Assembly (NCBI GenBank): GCA_000799755.1
Contig: JUHI01000002.1
Location: 310,001-374,000 of the forward strand
DNA length: 64,000 nucleotides
Direction: 5' to 3'
From: Martinezella tropici
GTDB taxonomy: Bacteria > Pseudomonadota > Alphaproteobacteria > Rhizobiales > Rhizobiaceae
In this document: positions 17,863 to 28,245 of the stretch, one piece after another
Layout of the letters: every line of letters starts with the position of its first letter
Position numbering within the stretch: position 1 is the first letter of the stretch
The notes under the pieces: generated by a model
The model's input: the letters and a program-made list of their open reading frames with translations, nothing else
Databases searched by the model: none
What the model was told of the DNA's origin: nothing
Program-made: the position numbers and the translations under genes

Positions 17863-19188
17863 ATGTCCACTGACGCTGTGACAGACAGTGCCACAGCCCT
17901 TATGCCTGATGCCGCAGCAAGCGAATTTCTGCACTCCCTAGAAAAGCCAGCTCATGTTCTCGTCGCCATTTCGGGCGGCAGCGACTCCACCGGGCTCCTG
18001 ATTGCCCTTGCCGAGCGGCTGAAATCCCATCCTCACGAAAATATTACCCTGACCGCTGCGACCATCGACCATGGATTGCGCGCGGCATCCGCCGATGAAG
18101 CTCGCGAGGTCGCCGCACTCTGCGCTTTGCACGGCATTTCCCATTTCGTCCGTCGCTGGGAGGGTCAAAAGCCCGAGACCGGAATCATGGCTGCCGCACG
18201 GGAAGCGCGCTACACGCTGCTTGCGGACTTGGCCTCCAGCATCGCGGCCGATGTGATCGTAACCGCCCATACGCTCGACGATCAGCGCGAGACGATGGTC
18301 ATGCGCGGCAAGCGCCGGCTTGATGATGGCGCCGGCACCGGTATTGCCGACGCGGTCCTGTTCGATCGACGCATCTGGGTCGTCAGGCCGTTTCTCGCCT
18401 GCCGGCGGGCGGATATCAGGGCATATCTCAAGACGCGTGGCGTATCCTGGCTCGACGATCCGAGCAATGAAGATAGGAAATACGAGCGCGTGCGCACGCG
18501 CATGGACCTCGCGAGGGAGCCCGCGGCGGAAACACCGGTAGACGGCGGCGCCGATCGCGCGGCGCTTTCCGGCAGGGCGGCTGCATGGCTGGACGAGCAT
18601 GTCGCAATCCATGCGAATGCGCTCTGCGTCATCGGCCGGTCTGGCCTTTCTGCGGATGAGGCAGTCGTTGCCTATGCTTTGTCCTATCTTGCCGCCGTCT
18701 TCGGGGGGAGGAACTACGGGCTGGCGCGGGCGCAGCTGGACCATGTTCTCGCTTTTGTGAACGGCGCAAGCCACGGTCGTCGTACGGCCGGCGGCGTGGT
18801 TTTCGATCTGCGTCGCGATGCGCTTTATCTGATGCGGGAGAGCCGCAACATCGCTGACGTTTCGGTCTTGCCGGGCGAAAAGGGCAACTGGGATGGCCGC
18901 TTCGAAATTGAGAACTCAGGGTCTGCCCCGGTTCGTGTCAGTGCCTGGGGAGCGGCAAATGCGACGATTTTGCCGGCGAATCTACCGGGAGGCGTGACGC
19001 AGCGCGCCGGGGCGGCGATGCCGTCGATCGCGGTGGAGGGAGGGGAGGAGGCTGCAATCGTCGTGCTTCGGCCCCATCTTGCGCCCTTCGACCGCTTTTT
19101 GACACGATTCGACCTCACATTTGCCGATCGTCTGTCTGTCGCTTTTGGGCGTGAAGCCTATAGGCGTCTGCCGCTTTCGGCCCTATAG
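17863..19188 (+). CDS. tilS: tRNA(Ile)-lysidine synthase TilS
   Basis: The product has 441 residues from the ATG at 17863, five bases after the cpoB stop; the frame is open further upstream only as a shadow of cpoB. The PP-loop ATPase motif SGGSDS is in HVLVAISGGSDSTGLLIAL. Further N-type PP-loop blocks are ATIDHGLRAASADEAREVAAL, AAREARYTLLADLA and TAHTLDDQRETMVMR. TilS converts C34 of tRNA-Ile(CAU) to lysidine. The C-terminal domains are less conserved, as is normal. Confidence 0.93.
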   Translation: MSTDAVTDSATALMPDAAASEFLHSLEKPAHVLVAISGGSDSTGLLIALAERLKSHPHENITLTAATIDHGLRAASADEAREVAALCALHGISHFVRRWEGQKPETGIMAAAREARYTLLADLASSIAADVIVTAHTLDDQRETMVMRGKRRLDDGAGTGIADAVLFDRRIWVVRPFLACRRADIRAYLKTRGVSWLDDPSNEDRKYERVRTRMDLAREPAAETPVDGGADRAALSGRAAAWLDEHVAIHANALCVIGRSGLSADEAVVAYALSYLAAVFGGRNYGLARAQLDHVLAFVNGASHGRRTAGGVVFDLRRDALYLMRESRNIADVSVLPGEKGNWDGRFEIENSGSAPVRVSAWGAANATILPANLPGGVTQRAGAAMPSIAVEGGEEAAIVVLRPHLAPFDRFLTRFDLTFADRLSVAFGREAYRRLPLSAL

Positions 19189-19303
19189 ACGGAAAAAACA
19201 TGCGCTGACGCGGTTTGCCTTGGCAACGGCTTGGCGCAACCCTATGTTAGGGATCAAGTAATGCCGTCGCTTTGCGGCGGAAGTTTCAGTGCTGGGGAGT
19301 TCG

Positions 19304-21247
<1,944 letters not shown>

Positions 21248-21276
21248 ATGCGTTAGGCGTTCAAACCTTAAGGTTG

Positions 21277-21315
21277 AAAGGCCAGTCACCGTTTCGGGTG
21301 GCTGGCCTTTTGCTT
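21277..21315 (+). terminator. Intrinsic terminator after ftsH
   Basis: AAAGGCCAGTCACC (21277-21290) pairs with GGTGGCTGGCCTTT (21297-21310) with one wobble, loop GTTTCG, followed by TGCTTT. Confidence 0.85.
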
Positions 21316-21621
21316 TGGGGACGACAAAGGGAGGTACTGCTTCCGATGTTGATTGCGCCCGATGGCAACTGCCGCGTGGGGCGAAGTAATGCGGACGCGG
21401 TAGGCTGTGAATTGGACTATTGTCCGTCTCGACCTGATGCAGTTTTTTAGTGCTTATTAATGGTAACGCGTTGTAATAGGCGTTCTCGGTAATTTAAGTG
21501 CCGAGTTTTACAATCTGTGGCATGAGCCACATCACCGATGTTCGCAGTGTCGCTGGTTTCGGAGCGGCGATATCGGTGCCGCTGCATGTCTCGCGAAGAT
21601 GCAGCAACGACAGGAGTGCAC
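21316..21621. other. Gap between ftsH terminator and glmM, no gene
   Basis: No gene is seen. Two small hairpins occur: CTCGG/CCGAG (21485-21489 with 21501-21505) followed by TTTTA, and TGTGGC-ATGA-GCCACA (21516-21531). They may belong to the glmM leader or end an upstream transcript. An in-frame ATG at 21538 extends glmM but is not family-like. Confidence 0.4.
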
Positions 21622-22974
21622 ATGAAACGTCGCTATTTCGGAACTGACGGAATTCGCGGTCAATCGAACATCTTTCCGATGACGCCGGATCTGGCCATGC
21701 GCGTGGGTATCGCTGCGGGTACGATCTTCCAGCGAGGCAGTCATCGACATCGCGTCGTCATTGGAAAGGACACGCGTCTTTCCGGCTATATGCTGGAAAA
21801 TGCGATGGTGGCGGGCTTTACCGCTGCCGGTGTCGATGCCTTCGTTCTCGGCCCGATCCCGACGCCGGCCGTCGCCATGCTGACACGTTCGCTGCGTGCC
21901 GATATCGGCGTGATGATCTCCGCCTCGCACAATCCCTATCAGGACAACGGCATCAAGCTTTTCGGCCCGGATGGTTACAAACTTTCCGACGATCTCGAAA
22001 TGAGGATCGAGGACATGCTCGACAGGGACATGTCCGAGCATCTGGCCAAGGCCGAGAATATCGGCCGGGCCAAGCGTATCGACGGTGTTCATGACCGCTA
22101 TATCGAGCATGCCAAGCGCACGCTGCCGCGCGATGTCACGCTGCAGGGGCTACGGATCGCCATCGACTGCGCCAACGGCGCGGCCTATAAGGTGGCGCCA
22201 GCTGCTCTTTGGGAGCTCGGCGCCGATGTCGTAACCATCGGCAACGAGCCGAACGGTACGAACATCAATCTGAATTGCGGCTCCACCAGCCCCGTCGCCC
22301 TGCAGAAAAAGGTGGATGAGGTGCGCGCCGATATCGGCATCGCACTGGATGGCGATGCCGACCGCGTCATCATCGTCGATGAAACCGGCACGATCATCGA
22401 TGGCGACCAGCTTATGGCTGTCATCGCCGAGAGCTGGGCCGAGAGCCACACGCTGCGCGGCAACGGCATCGTCGCAACGGTCATGTCCAACCTCGGCCTG
22501 GAACGCTTCCTGGACGCGCGCGGCATGTCGCTTGCCCGAACGGCTGTCGGCGACCGCTATGTCGTCGAGCACATGCGTCAGAACAATTTCAATGTCGGCG
22601 GCGAGCAGTCGGGTCATATAGTACTCTCCGACTACGGCACGACGGGCGACGGCCTCGTGGCCGCGCTGCAGATCCTTGCTGCGGTGAAGCGCACAGGCAA
22701 GCCGGTCAGCGAAGTCTGTCGCCGTTTCGAGCCGGTACCGCAGCTGCTGCGCAATGTCCGCATTTCAGGCGGCAAGCCGCTGGAGGACATTCATGTGCTT
22801 CAGGCGATTGCCGATGCGGAAAGCGAGCTTTCCCGCAACGGCCGCCTGGTAATCCGCCCTTCCGGCACGGAACCTCTGATCCGCGTCATGGCGGAAGGTG
22901 ACGATCGCGGCCAGATCGAGCGCATCGTCGGAGGGTTGATCGACGTGATTTCAAGCGTGCGTTCGGCCGCCTGA
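21622..22974 (+). CDS. glmM: Phosphoglucosamine mutase GlmM
   Basis: The product has 450 residues, starting [16 protein letters not shown]; the 28 upstream in-frame codons are not family-like. The active-site phosphoserine loop is [18 protein letters not shown]. The metal-binding loop is [12 protein letters not shown]. Sugar-binding EQSGHI and phosphate-binding [13 protein letters not shown] are intact. GlmM converts glucosamine-6-phosphate to glucosamine-1-phosphate for UDP-GlcNAc, peptidoglycan and LPS. The ftsH-glmM order is common in alphaproteobacteria. Confidence 0.96.
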   Translation: MKRRYFGTDGIRGQSNIFPMTPDLAMRVGIAAGTIFQRGSHRHRVVIGKDTRLSGYMLENAMVAGFTAAGVDAFVLGPIPTPAVAMLTRSLRADIGVMISASHNPYQDNGIKLFGPDGYKLSDDLEMRIEDMLDRDMSEHLAKAENIGRAKRIDGVHDRYIEHAKRTLPRDVTLQGLRIAIDCANGAAYKVAPAALWELGADVVTIGNEPNGTNINLNCGSTSPVALQKKVDEVRADIGIALDGDADRVIIVDETGTIIDGDQLMAVIAESWAESHTLRGNGIVATVMSNLGLERFLDARGMSLARTAVGDRYVVEHMRQNNFNVGGEQSGHIVLSDYGTTGDGLVAALQILAAVKRTGKPVSEVCRRFEPVPQLLRNVRISGGKPLEDIHVLQAIADAESELSRNGRLVIRPSGTEPLIRVMAEGDDRGQIERIVGGLIDVISSVRSAA

Positions 22975-23007
22975 AAAGATCGAGAGAAGTAATAACGGAT
23001 ATATACT

Positions 23008-23040
23008 ATGGCCGTCCTGCCGGGCGGCCATGTTACTTTC
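23008..23040. terminator. Inverted repeat between convergent glmM and SH3 gene
   Basis: ATGGCCG (23008-23014) pairs with CGGCCAT (23025-23031), and the loop region can extend the pairing. A weak T-rich tail (TGTTACTTTC) follows. It sits between convergent genes and is a possible terminator. Confidence 0.45.
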
Positions 23041-23062
23041 GGGGGCTGGCTGATGTAGCCGT

Positions 23063-23623
23063 CTACTGAAACATTTCTCCGGGGTAGGCGCCCCAGAGCT
23101 TATTCTGCCTGATATAGCCTCTTGCGGAATGTTCGCTGACGGAAACGCGGCACCAGGTGCCGGTGCAGGACTGGAGCGAGACCAGCACGCGCGGCTGCAG
23201 TTCTGCAAGTGCCCTTGCGGCCGGATCGGGATCGGCGCGCAGCATGGCATTCTTCGTGAGCCAAGGGGCAATCACGGCCGTGCGCGTTCCGGAAAGCAGG
23301 GCGCTGTGCATCCAGCCGGTGACTCCCGTATCGTCGCGGACCTGTCGCCAATGACCGAATTCATCGATGATTTCCATGGGAAGGCCGGGTTTCATGTAGA
23401 TCCATTTGGTCGCGTAGATGGTCGAGGGTCCGACGCGCATGCGCGCCTTATGAGCTCTGAGCGACACATAGCGGGGGATCGGCAGGCCCGTTTCGCGCCC
23501 CTTGTTCCACGCCGTGGCAGCATCCGCGATCGGCTTTACCGGCATCGTGCCTGCCAGGGCGGCGGGGCTCAGGAAGATGAAGGCAATGCCCAGGCCGGCC
23601 CATATTGTTCGACGGTAAGTCAA
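23063..23623 (-). CDS. Secreted bacterial SH3-domain protein
   Basis: The product has 186 residues. The signal peptide is about residues 1-24 (IWAGLGIAFIFLSPAALAG). Two SH3-like units follow: RYVSLRAHKARMRVGPSTIYATKW with WRQVRDDTGVTGWMHSALLSG, and a second from WLTKNAMLRADPDPAARALAEL to CRVSVSEHSARGYIRQNKLWG. The repeated pattern (Arg-x-Gly-Pro, then GWM or GYI) fits SH3_4 domains, often cell-wall or ligand binding. It is convergent with glmM. The exact role is unknown. Confidence 0.87.
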   Translation of the reverse strand: MTYRRTIWAGLGIAFIFLSPAALAGTMPVKPIADAATAWNKGRETGLPIPRYVSLRAHKARMRVGPSTIYATKWIYMKPGLPMEIIDEFGHWRQVRDDTGVTGWMHSALLSGTRTAVIAPWLTKNAMLRADPDPAARALAELQPRVLVSLQSCTGTWCRVSVSEHSARGYIRQNKLWGAYPGEMFQ

Positions 23624-23942
23624 CGACTTCCTCCTGAGTTATCTCCCGGCCGCCGTACTGTAACGGTTCGATTCTTGCCAATTGGTTTAAAAAGTCTCTC
23701 GTCCGCGCGTCTATGGATTTCGCGGCTTTATGCAGAAAGGAATATCCTAGTAATCGTATCTCATTCTCTTTGTTTATAAATTTATGTTTTCTAATATATA
23801 AAATAAAGTATAACCTCTGAATAAACACGGTAAATATTCGTAGTTAATCAGGTTTTAACTCCTTTTCACCATTATCGCTGTCATGTCTTTTCGATTGGCA
23901 AGCATTTGCTGTGCCATGGGCAAGAAATTTGGAGCCAAAGCC
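23624..23942. other. AT-rich intergenic region before omp gene
   Basis: No gene is seen. About 23755-23870 is markedly AT-rich compared with the rest of the window (runs such as TTTATAAATTTATG and TAATATATAAAATAAAG). It is the divergent promoter region of the SH3 gene and the first Omp25-like gene. Confidence 0.5.
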
Positions 23943-24794
23943 ATGATGAAATCCGTGATCGGGGCACTTGCCACTTTGCTTGTCGGCACGTCGGCCTTTT
24001 CCGCTGATCTTTACACACCGGAGCCGGTCCAGCCGGCGCCGGAAGTGACCGTCGCCCAATCGAGCGGCTGGTATCTGCGCGGCGACGTCGGCTACGCCTT
24101 CACGAACCTGCGTGGCGCCAACTATTTCCAGGGCTCCAACTCCAGCCTGGTCGATTTCAACAGCGCCAAGCTCGATGGCAACGTCAATCTTGGTGCCGGT
24201 GTCGGTTATCAGATCAACAATTACCTGCGCACGGATTTGACGTTCGACTATCTCTTCAACTCCGACTTCAAGGGCTCGACGAAGGGCGACTGCGGCGGCT
24301 GCGGTCCGGGTTATACGGCCGTGCCGGCGACCTCGCGCGACCTGGCCTCAATGAGGGCCTATAGCTTGCTCGCCAACGTCTACGTTGATCTCGGCACCTA
24401 CAGCATCTTCACACCCTACGTCGGTGGCGGTCTCGGCGGCACCTACGTCAAGTGGAGCAATCTTAAGAACACGTCCTGCTCCGACGCCAATCCGGATTCT
24501 TGCGATGGATCGGTTTCGCATAACGGCCGCGGCAGCTGGCGCTTCACCTATGCTCTGATGGCCGGTACGTCCATCGATCTGACCTGCAACCTGAAGGCTG
24601 ATGTGGGCTATCGTTATCGCCATATCCAGGGTGGTGACATGTTCGGTTATGCCGAGAATGGCGGCCCGGGTTACGACAAGGGCATCAATCTGAACGAGGC
24701 CCGTATCGGCGCTCGCTACACGTTCGGCGGCTGCCAGACCGCAAGCTACATGCCGCCGGCCGATATCCCGGTCCAGCCGCCGGTCTACAAGTAA
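23943..24794 (+). CDS. Omp25/RopB-like outer membrane beta-barrel protein
   Basis: The product has 283 residues from the first of two tandem ATGs (23943, 23946). The signal peptide is about 1-21 (MMKSVIGALATLLVGTSAFSA). The mature protein has the porin-opacity/Omp25 pattern: SGWYLRGDVGYAFTNL, LGAGVGYQINNYLRTDLTFDY, YVDLGTYSIFTPYVGGGLGG, WRFTYALMAGTSIDL and an ending with alternating aromatic strands ARIGARYTFGG. A small eight-strand barrel is likely. A second paralog follows on the same strand after a terminator. Confidence 0.9.
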   Translation: MMKSVIGALATLLVGTSAFSADLYTPEPVQPAPEVTVAQSSGWYLRGDVGYAFTNLRGANYFQGSNSSLVDFNSAKLDGNVNLGAGVGYQINNYLRTDLTFDYLFNSDFKGSTKGDCGGCGPGYTAVPATSRDLASMRAYSLLANVYVDLGTYSIFTPYVGGGLGGTYVKWSNLKNTSCSDANPDSCDGSVSHNGRGSWRFTYALMAGTSIDLTCNLKADVGYRYRHIQGGDMFGYAENGGPGYDKGINLNEARIGARYTFGGCQTASYMPPADIPVQPPVYK

Positions 24795-24816
24795 GCAATA
24801 TCTATCCAAGCTATTG

Positions 24817-24855
24817 AAAAGCCGTCCGGTTTCTGCCGGGCGGCTTTTGTATTTT
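24817..24855 (+). terminator. Intrinsic terminator after first Omp25-like gene
   Basis: AAAAGCCGTCCGG (24817-24829) pairs with CCGGGCGGCTTTT (24836-24848) with one wobble, loop TTTCTG, followed by GTATTTT. Confidence 0.88.
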
Positions 24856-24896
24856 GCCCATTCCGTTAAGCAATTCTCCGTCGCTTTAAAGCTTCA

Positions 24897-24921
24897 TTAA
24901 CCATGAATTCCCTATGGTTAA
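24897..24921. promoter_or_regulatory. Perfect inverted TTAACCAT repeat upstream of second omp gene
   Basis: TTAACCAT (24897-24904), nine bases, then ATGGTTAA (24914-24921) form an exact dyad about 116 bases before the ATG at 25037. TTAACCAT is the reported CtrA half-site in Caulobacter. The dyad layout is unlike the usual direct TTAA-N7-TTAA spacing, so another dimeric regulator is possible. Confidence 0.45.
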
Positions 24922-25036
24922 CGAAACGAGAATGGCGGCTTCCCGCCTGGCATCTTCCTTTCGGAGAGCGCGAGGCAGCGGCAGGTCAGCCTATTCGGCG
25001 CGCGGGCGTCAGCCCGAGGATGGAAGGCGAGGGGTA

Positions 25037-25858
25037 ATGATCCGATTTGACGCTTTGGCGCTGGCCGCAGCGATGGCAGGCGCATCGGCAGGCACTGCCC
25101 TTGCGGCAGATGCTGCACCGCCGGAAATCAAGATGCCGGAAGTCAGCGTCAAGGATGCCAGGGGATGGTATGTGCGCGGCGACGTCGGCTATGCGGTTAA
25201 CGCCAGCCGCGGCGACACGACATTTCGCGCCTATGATCCGGCCGGTGGCGATTATAGTTCGAACGGCTTTGATTCGACCCGCTTCGGTGGCGATTTTTCC
25301 GGCGGCCTCGGTGTGGGCTACCAATTCAACGATCTCTTTCGTGCTGATGTCACCGGCGATCTCTTCAGCGGTGATTTCAATGGCCGTATTTCCGGCGATT
25401 CGCCCTGCTCCGGCGGGGCCGGCGGTACGGGATGCTCCACAAAGGCGCATTCGTCCTTCCGCGCCGGCAGTCTGATGGTCAACGGCTATGTCGATCTCGG
25501 GACGCTTGCCGGTTTCACGCCTTATGTCGGGGCCGGCCTGGGCGCCACGCGGGTTTCCTGGAGCAACGTCAATGCCATTGGCTCCTGTGTCGACGGCGCT
25601 GTGGGTTGCGGCGGCGCTGCTTCGGTCAGCGCGCGCTATCCCGGCGATAGCGACTGGCGGATGACCTATGCCTTGATGGCGGGTGTCGCCTATGAGGTGG
25701 CTCCCAATATCAAGGTCGATCTCGGCTATCGCTTCTCCCATATCGCAGGCGGCGACATGTTCGATGATTCGGCTGCGGGTGCTGGCGGTGCGGCGGGTCG
25801 CGATGGCGCGCTGTCGCGCCATGAAATTCGCGTGGGCTTGCGGATCACCACCTGGTAG
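25037..25858 (+). CDS. Omp25-like outer membrane beta-barrel protein, second paralog
   Basis: The product has 273 residues from MIRFDALALAAAMAGASAG, a good signal peptide preceded by GGCGAGGGGTA; the frame opens at 24914 but that extension is Arg-rich and implausible. Barrel blocks match the upstream paralog: RGWYVRGDVGYAVNAS, GGLGVGYQFNDLFRADVTGD, GYVDLGTLAGFTPYVGAGLG, WRMTYALMAGVAYEV and a C-terminal HEIRVGLRITTW. It is clearly a tandem duplicate. The GT25 gene converges on it with a ten-base gap. Confidence 0.9.
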   Translation: MIRFDALALAAAMAGASAGTALAADAAPPEIKMPEVSVKDARGWYVRGDVGYAVNASRGDTTFRAYDPAGGDYSSNGFDSTRFGGDFSGGLGVGYQFNDLFRADVTGDLFSGDFNGRISGDSPCSGGAGGTGCSTKAHSSFRAGSLMVNGYVDLGTLAGFTPYVGAGLGATRVSWSNVNAIGSCVDGAVGCGGAASVSARYPGDSDWRMTYALMAGVAYEVAPNIKVDLGYRFSHIAGGDMFDDSAAGAGGAAGRDGALSRHEIRVGLRITTW

Positions 25859-25868
25859 CGCGCAACGA

Positions 25869-26654
25869 TTACGGGGTCGTCAGCACGTAGGCGATGCGCC
25901 GAAAGAAATCCAGGGTTCGGAAGAGGTGGGCGGGTAGGCGCCGCCAGCCAGCGGATTTCGCGGCACGATAGTCGCGCCGCCAGCCGACCATGGTCGTTCT
26001 CTGCAGCTGGCTGAAGCCGGCAACATTCGTGCGCGTGCTGACGATGGATAGACGCATGTCCCAGCCGCGCTCCACGGCGACATCCCAGGGCAGCGACATG
26101 ACCTTCAACGATTTCACGATCTTTTTGGCGCCGTTGCGCGTCACGAGATAGCACGCCGTCGAGCCCTGCGGTCCGAAGAGGCAGCGGCCGACAATGTCTC
26201 CCTTGCTGCTGCGCGTCATGGTGCGGAAGCCATTCCAGCGATGATTGACGAGCTTGATCAGATCGGCCTGAGGGGCGGCGTCCTTCGCCGCCATGGCGCG
26301 TGCGAGGAAATCGATATCCAAGGCGACATCATCTTCGATGACGACAGCCATTTCGTCGTCGCTCGCCAGAAACCGGTGCAGCGCCAGCAAATGGCTGCGA
26401 TAGCAGCCATATTCACCGGGCAGGATGGTGCGGCCATGCCTGAGCCGGAAGCGATCGTGATCCACGTCGATCCATTGGTCGCGCGGGATGAGGGCGCCGT
26501 CGATGCCATCGATCCGCTCGAAACGAAAGCCGAACTCATCGCTCTGGCGGCGGATTTCAGCGAGCCTTTCCGCCGCACGGTCAATGTTGATGAGATAGAC
26601 CGGCATGGTCTGTGCGGGCGTAAAAGAGGTTTCGGCGAGCGCAGTTAGAGACAT
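25869..26654 (-). CDS. Glycosyltransferase family 25 (LPS/LOS biosynthesis type)
   Basis: The product has 261 residues from MSLTALAETS; in-frame Met codons at 26663 and 26606 are alternatives. The GT25 opening MPVYLINIDRAAERLAEIRRQ is clear, followed by RIDGIDGALIPRDQW, GEYGCYRSHLLALHRF and VVIEDDVALDIDFL, in which EDD is the metal/sugar-nucleotide site. GT25 enzymes often add galactose to lipooligosaccharide. The acceptor is unknown. It ends ten bases from the convergent omp gene. Confidence 0.88.
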   Translation of the reverse strand: MSLTALAETSFTPAQTMPVYLINIDRAAERLAEIRRQSDEFGFRFERIDGIDGALIPRDQWIDVDHDRFRLRHGRTILPGEYGCYRSHLLALHRFLASDDEMAVVIEDDVALDIDFLARAMAAKDAAPQADLIKLVNHRWNGFRTMTRSSKGDIVGRCLFGPQGSTACYLVTRNGAKKIVKSLKVMSLPWDVAVERGWDMRLSIVSTRTNVAGFSQLQRTTMVGWRRDYRAAKSAGWRRLPAHLFRTLDFFRRIAYVLTTP

Positions 26655-26865
26655 CGAGCACACTTGTTATTGTCATCGGCGCAAATCAGCGGGCGCCGAG
26701 CCTTATATGCTTACGGATCGGCACAGAAACCAGCTTTTGTGAGGCCAATTTTGCCGCGATTCCATTGTGCGTGCCTTGCATCCCATCAAAATATTCGCAC
26801 GACTTCGTGATGGCGGGGCATCCGCAATTTTTGCCATTGCGCTTGGCTGCGGCTTCCAATATATC

Positions 26866-26920
26866 CGGCGGCGGGACACCCTTCCCCAACGAAGGGCTTT
26901 CTATCTGAGAGGATAGCATC
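26866..26920 (+). promoter_or_regulatory. serC leader RNA candidate with occluded ribosome site
   Basis: Two adjacent hairpins sit directly before the serC ATG. The first is CCCTTC (26879-26884) with GAAGGG (26891-26896). The second is CTATCT (26901-26906) with GGATAG (26911-26916) closing a GAGA tetraloop. The GAGAGG ribosome-binding sequence lies inside the second hairpin, four bases before the hairpin end and eight before the ATG. This fits the serC RNA motif described upstream of serC-serA in alphaproteobacteria; the identification is from memory of that motif. Confidence 0.65.
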
Positions 26921-28099
26921 ATGACTAAGCTCGCCAAGCCGGACATCCGTCCGGACAATACCCATTTCTCTTCTGGCCCCTGCTCGAAGCGCCCCGGTTG
27001 GACGCTCGATGCTCTTTCTGACGCGGCCCTTGGCCGTTCGCACCGCGCGAAGGTCGGCAAGGCAAAGCTGAAGCAGGCCATTGATCTTACCCGCGAAATT
27101 CTGGAAGTGCCGGCGGATTACCGCATCGGCATCGTCCCGGCTTCCGACACTGGCGCTGTTGAAATGGCCCTATGGTCGCTGCTCGGCGAACGTGGCGTCG
27201 ACATGCTCGCCTGGGAAAGCTTCGGCGCGGGCTGGGTGACAGACGTCGTCAAGCAGCTGAAGCTCAAGGACGTCCGCAAGCTTGAAGCCGGCTACGGCGA
27301 GCTGCCCGATCTTTCCGCCGTCGATTTCGACCGCGACGTGGTCTTCACCTGGAACGGCACGACCTCCGGCGTGCGCGTGCCGAATGCCGATTTCATCCCG
27401 GCCGACCGCAAGGGCCTGACGATCTGCGACGCCACTTCGGCCGCCTTTGCTCAGAACCTCGATTTTGCCAAGCTCGACGTCGTCACCTTCTCCTGGCAGA
27501 AGGTTCTGGGTGGCGAGGGCGCCCATGGCGTCATCATCCTGTCGCCGCGCGCCGTCGAGCGCCTGACGACCTATGTGCCGGCCTGGCCGCTGCCAAAGAT
27601 CTTCCGCATGACCAGCGGCGGCAAGCTGACCGAAGGCATCTTCTCCGGCGAGACGATCAACACGCCTTCAATGCTCTGCGTTGAAGACTATATCGACGCT
27701 CTCCTCTGGGCAAAGAACCTCGGCGGCCTGAAGGCGCTGATCGGCCGCGCCGATGCCAACGCCAAGGTCATCCATGACTTCGTGGCCGCCAACGACTGGA
27801 TCGCCAATCTCGCCGTCAAGGCCGAGACGGAGTCCAATACGTCAGTCTGCCTGAAGATCGTCGACAAGGATGTCGTCGCTCTCGATGCCGATGGCCAGGC
27901 GAATTTCGCCAAGGGTCTCGTCGCTCTCCTCGAAAAGGAAGCGGTTGCCTATGACGTTGGCCACTATCGCGACGCACCGTCCGGCCTGCGCATCTGGGCA
28001 GGTGCGACGATCGAAGCTTCCGACATGCAGAAGCTGATGCCCTGGCTCGCCTGGGCTTTCGAAACGCAGAAGGCGACGCTCTCTCAGGCTGCTGCCTGA
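26921..28099 (+). CDS. serC: Phosphoserine aminotransferase SerC
   Basis: The product has 392 residues, the long form common in alphaproteobacteria. PLP-lysine motif: [17 protein letters not shown]. Other blocks are [33 protein letters not shown] and [15 protein letters not shown]. It makes 3-phosphoserine from 3-phosphohydroxypyruvate and glutamate in serine biosynthesis, taking the product of SerA encoded next. The ATG is inside a structured leader, so translation is probably regulated. Confidence 0.95.
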   Translation: MTKLAKPDIRPDNTHFSSGPCSKRPGWTLDALSDAALGRSHRAKVGKAKLKQAIDLTREILEVPADYRIGIVPASDTGAVEMALWSLLGERGVDMLAWESFGAGWVTDVVKQLKLKDVRKLEAGYGELPDLSAVDFDRDVVFTWNGTTSGVRVPNADFIPADRKGLTICDATSAAFAQNLDFAKLDVVTFSWQKVLGGEGAHGVIILSPRAVERLTTYVPAWPLPKIFRMTSGGKLTEGIFSGETINTPSMLCVEDYIDALLWAKNLGGLKALIGRADANAKVIHDFVAANDWIANLAVKAETESNTSVCLKIVDKDVVALDADGQANFAKGLVALLEKEAVAYDVGHYRDAPSGLRIWAGATIEASDMQKLMPWLAWAFETQKATLSQAAA

Positions 28100-28115
28100 G
28101 GTTTGAAGCGTTTAT

Positions 28116-28139
28116 GGCTCCGCCAGGATAGGCGGAGCC
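28116..28139. repeat. Perfect 9-bp inverted repeat after serC
   Basis: GGCTCCGCC (28116-28124), AGGATA, GGCGGAGCC (28131-28139). No T-run follows, so it is more likely an mRNA processing or stability hairpin between serC and serA than a full terminator. Confidence 0.55.
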
Positions 28140-28164
28140 CAGCATCCGGAAATTCTCGTTGTTT

Positions 28165-28213
28165 TCACGCAATTCCGACCGGAAGACCGTTTCGCATTTT
28201 TCGTGGAATTGCT
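28165..28213 (+). repeat. RIME-like palindromic repeat, copy A
   Basis: The element reads CACGCAATTCCGACCGGAAG and continues to TTTTTCGTGGAATTGCTC, with inverted ends GCAATTCC/GGAATTGC. Near-identical sequence recurs at 60241-60300 and, inverted, at 38564-38612. It resembles the Rhizobium intergenic mosaic elements (RIME). Confidence 0.7.
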
Positions 28214-28245
28214 CGTCTTAGCTGACCATTTTCAGGAGGCCCATC

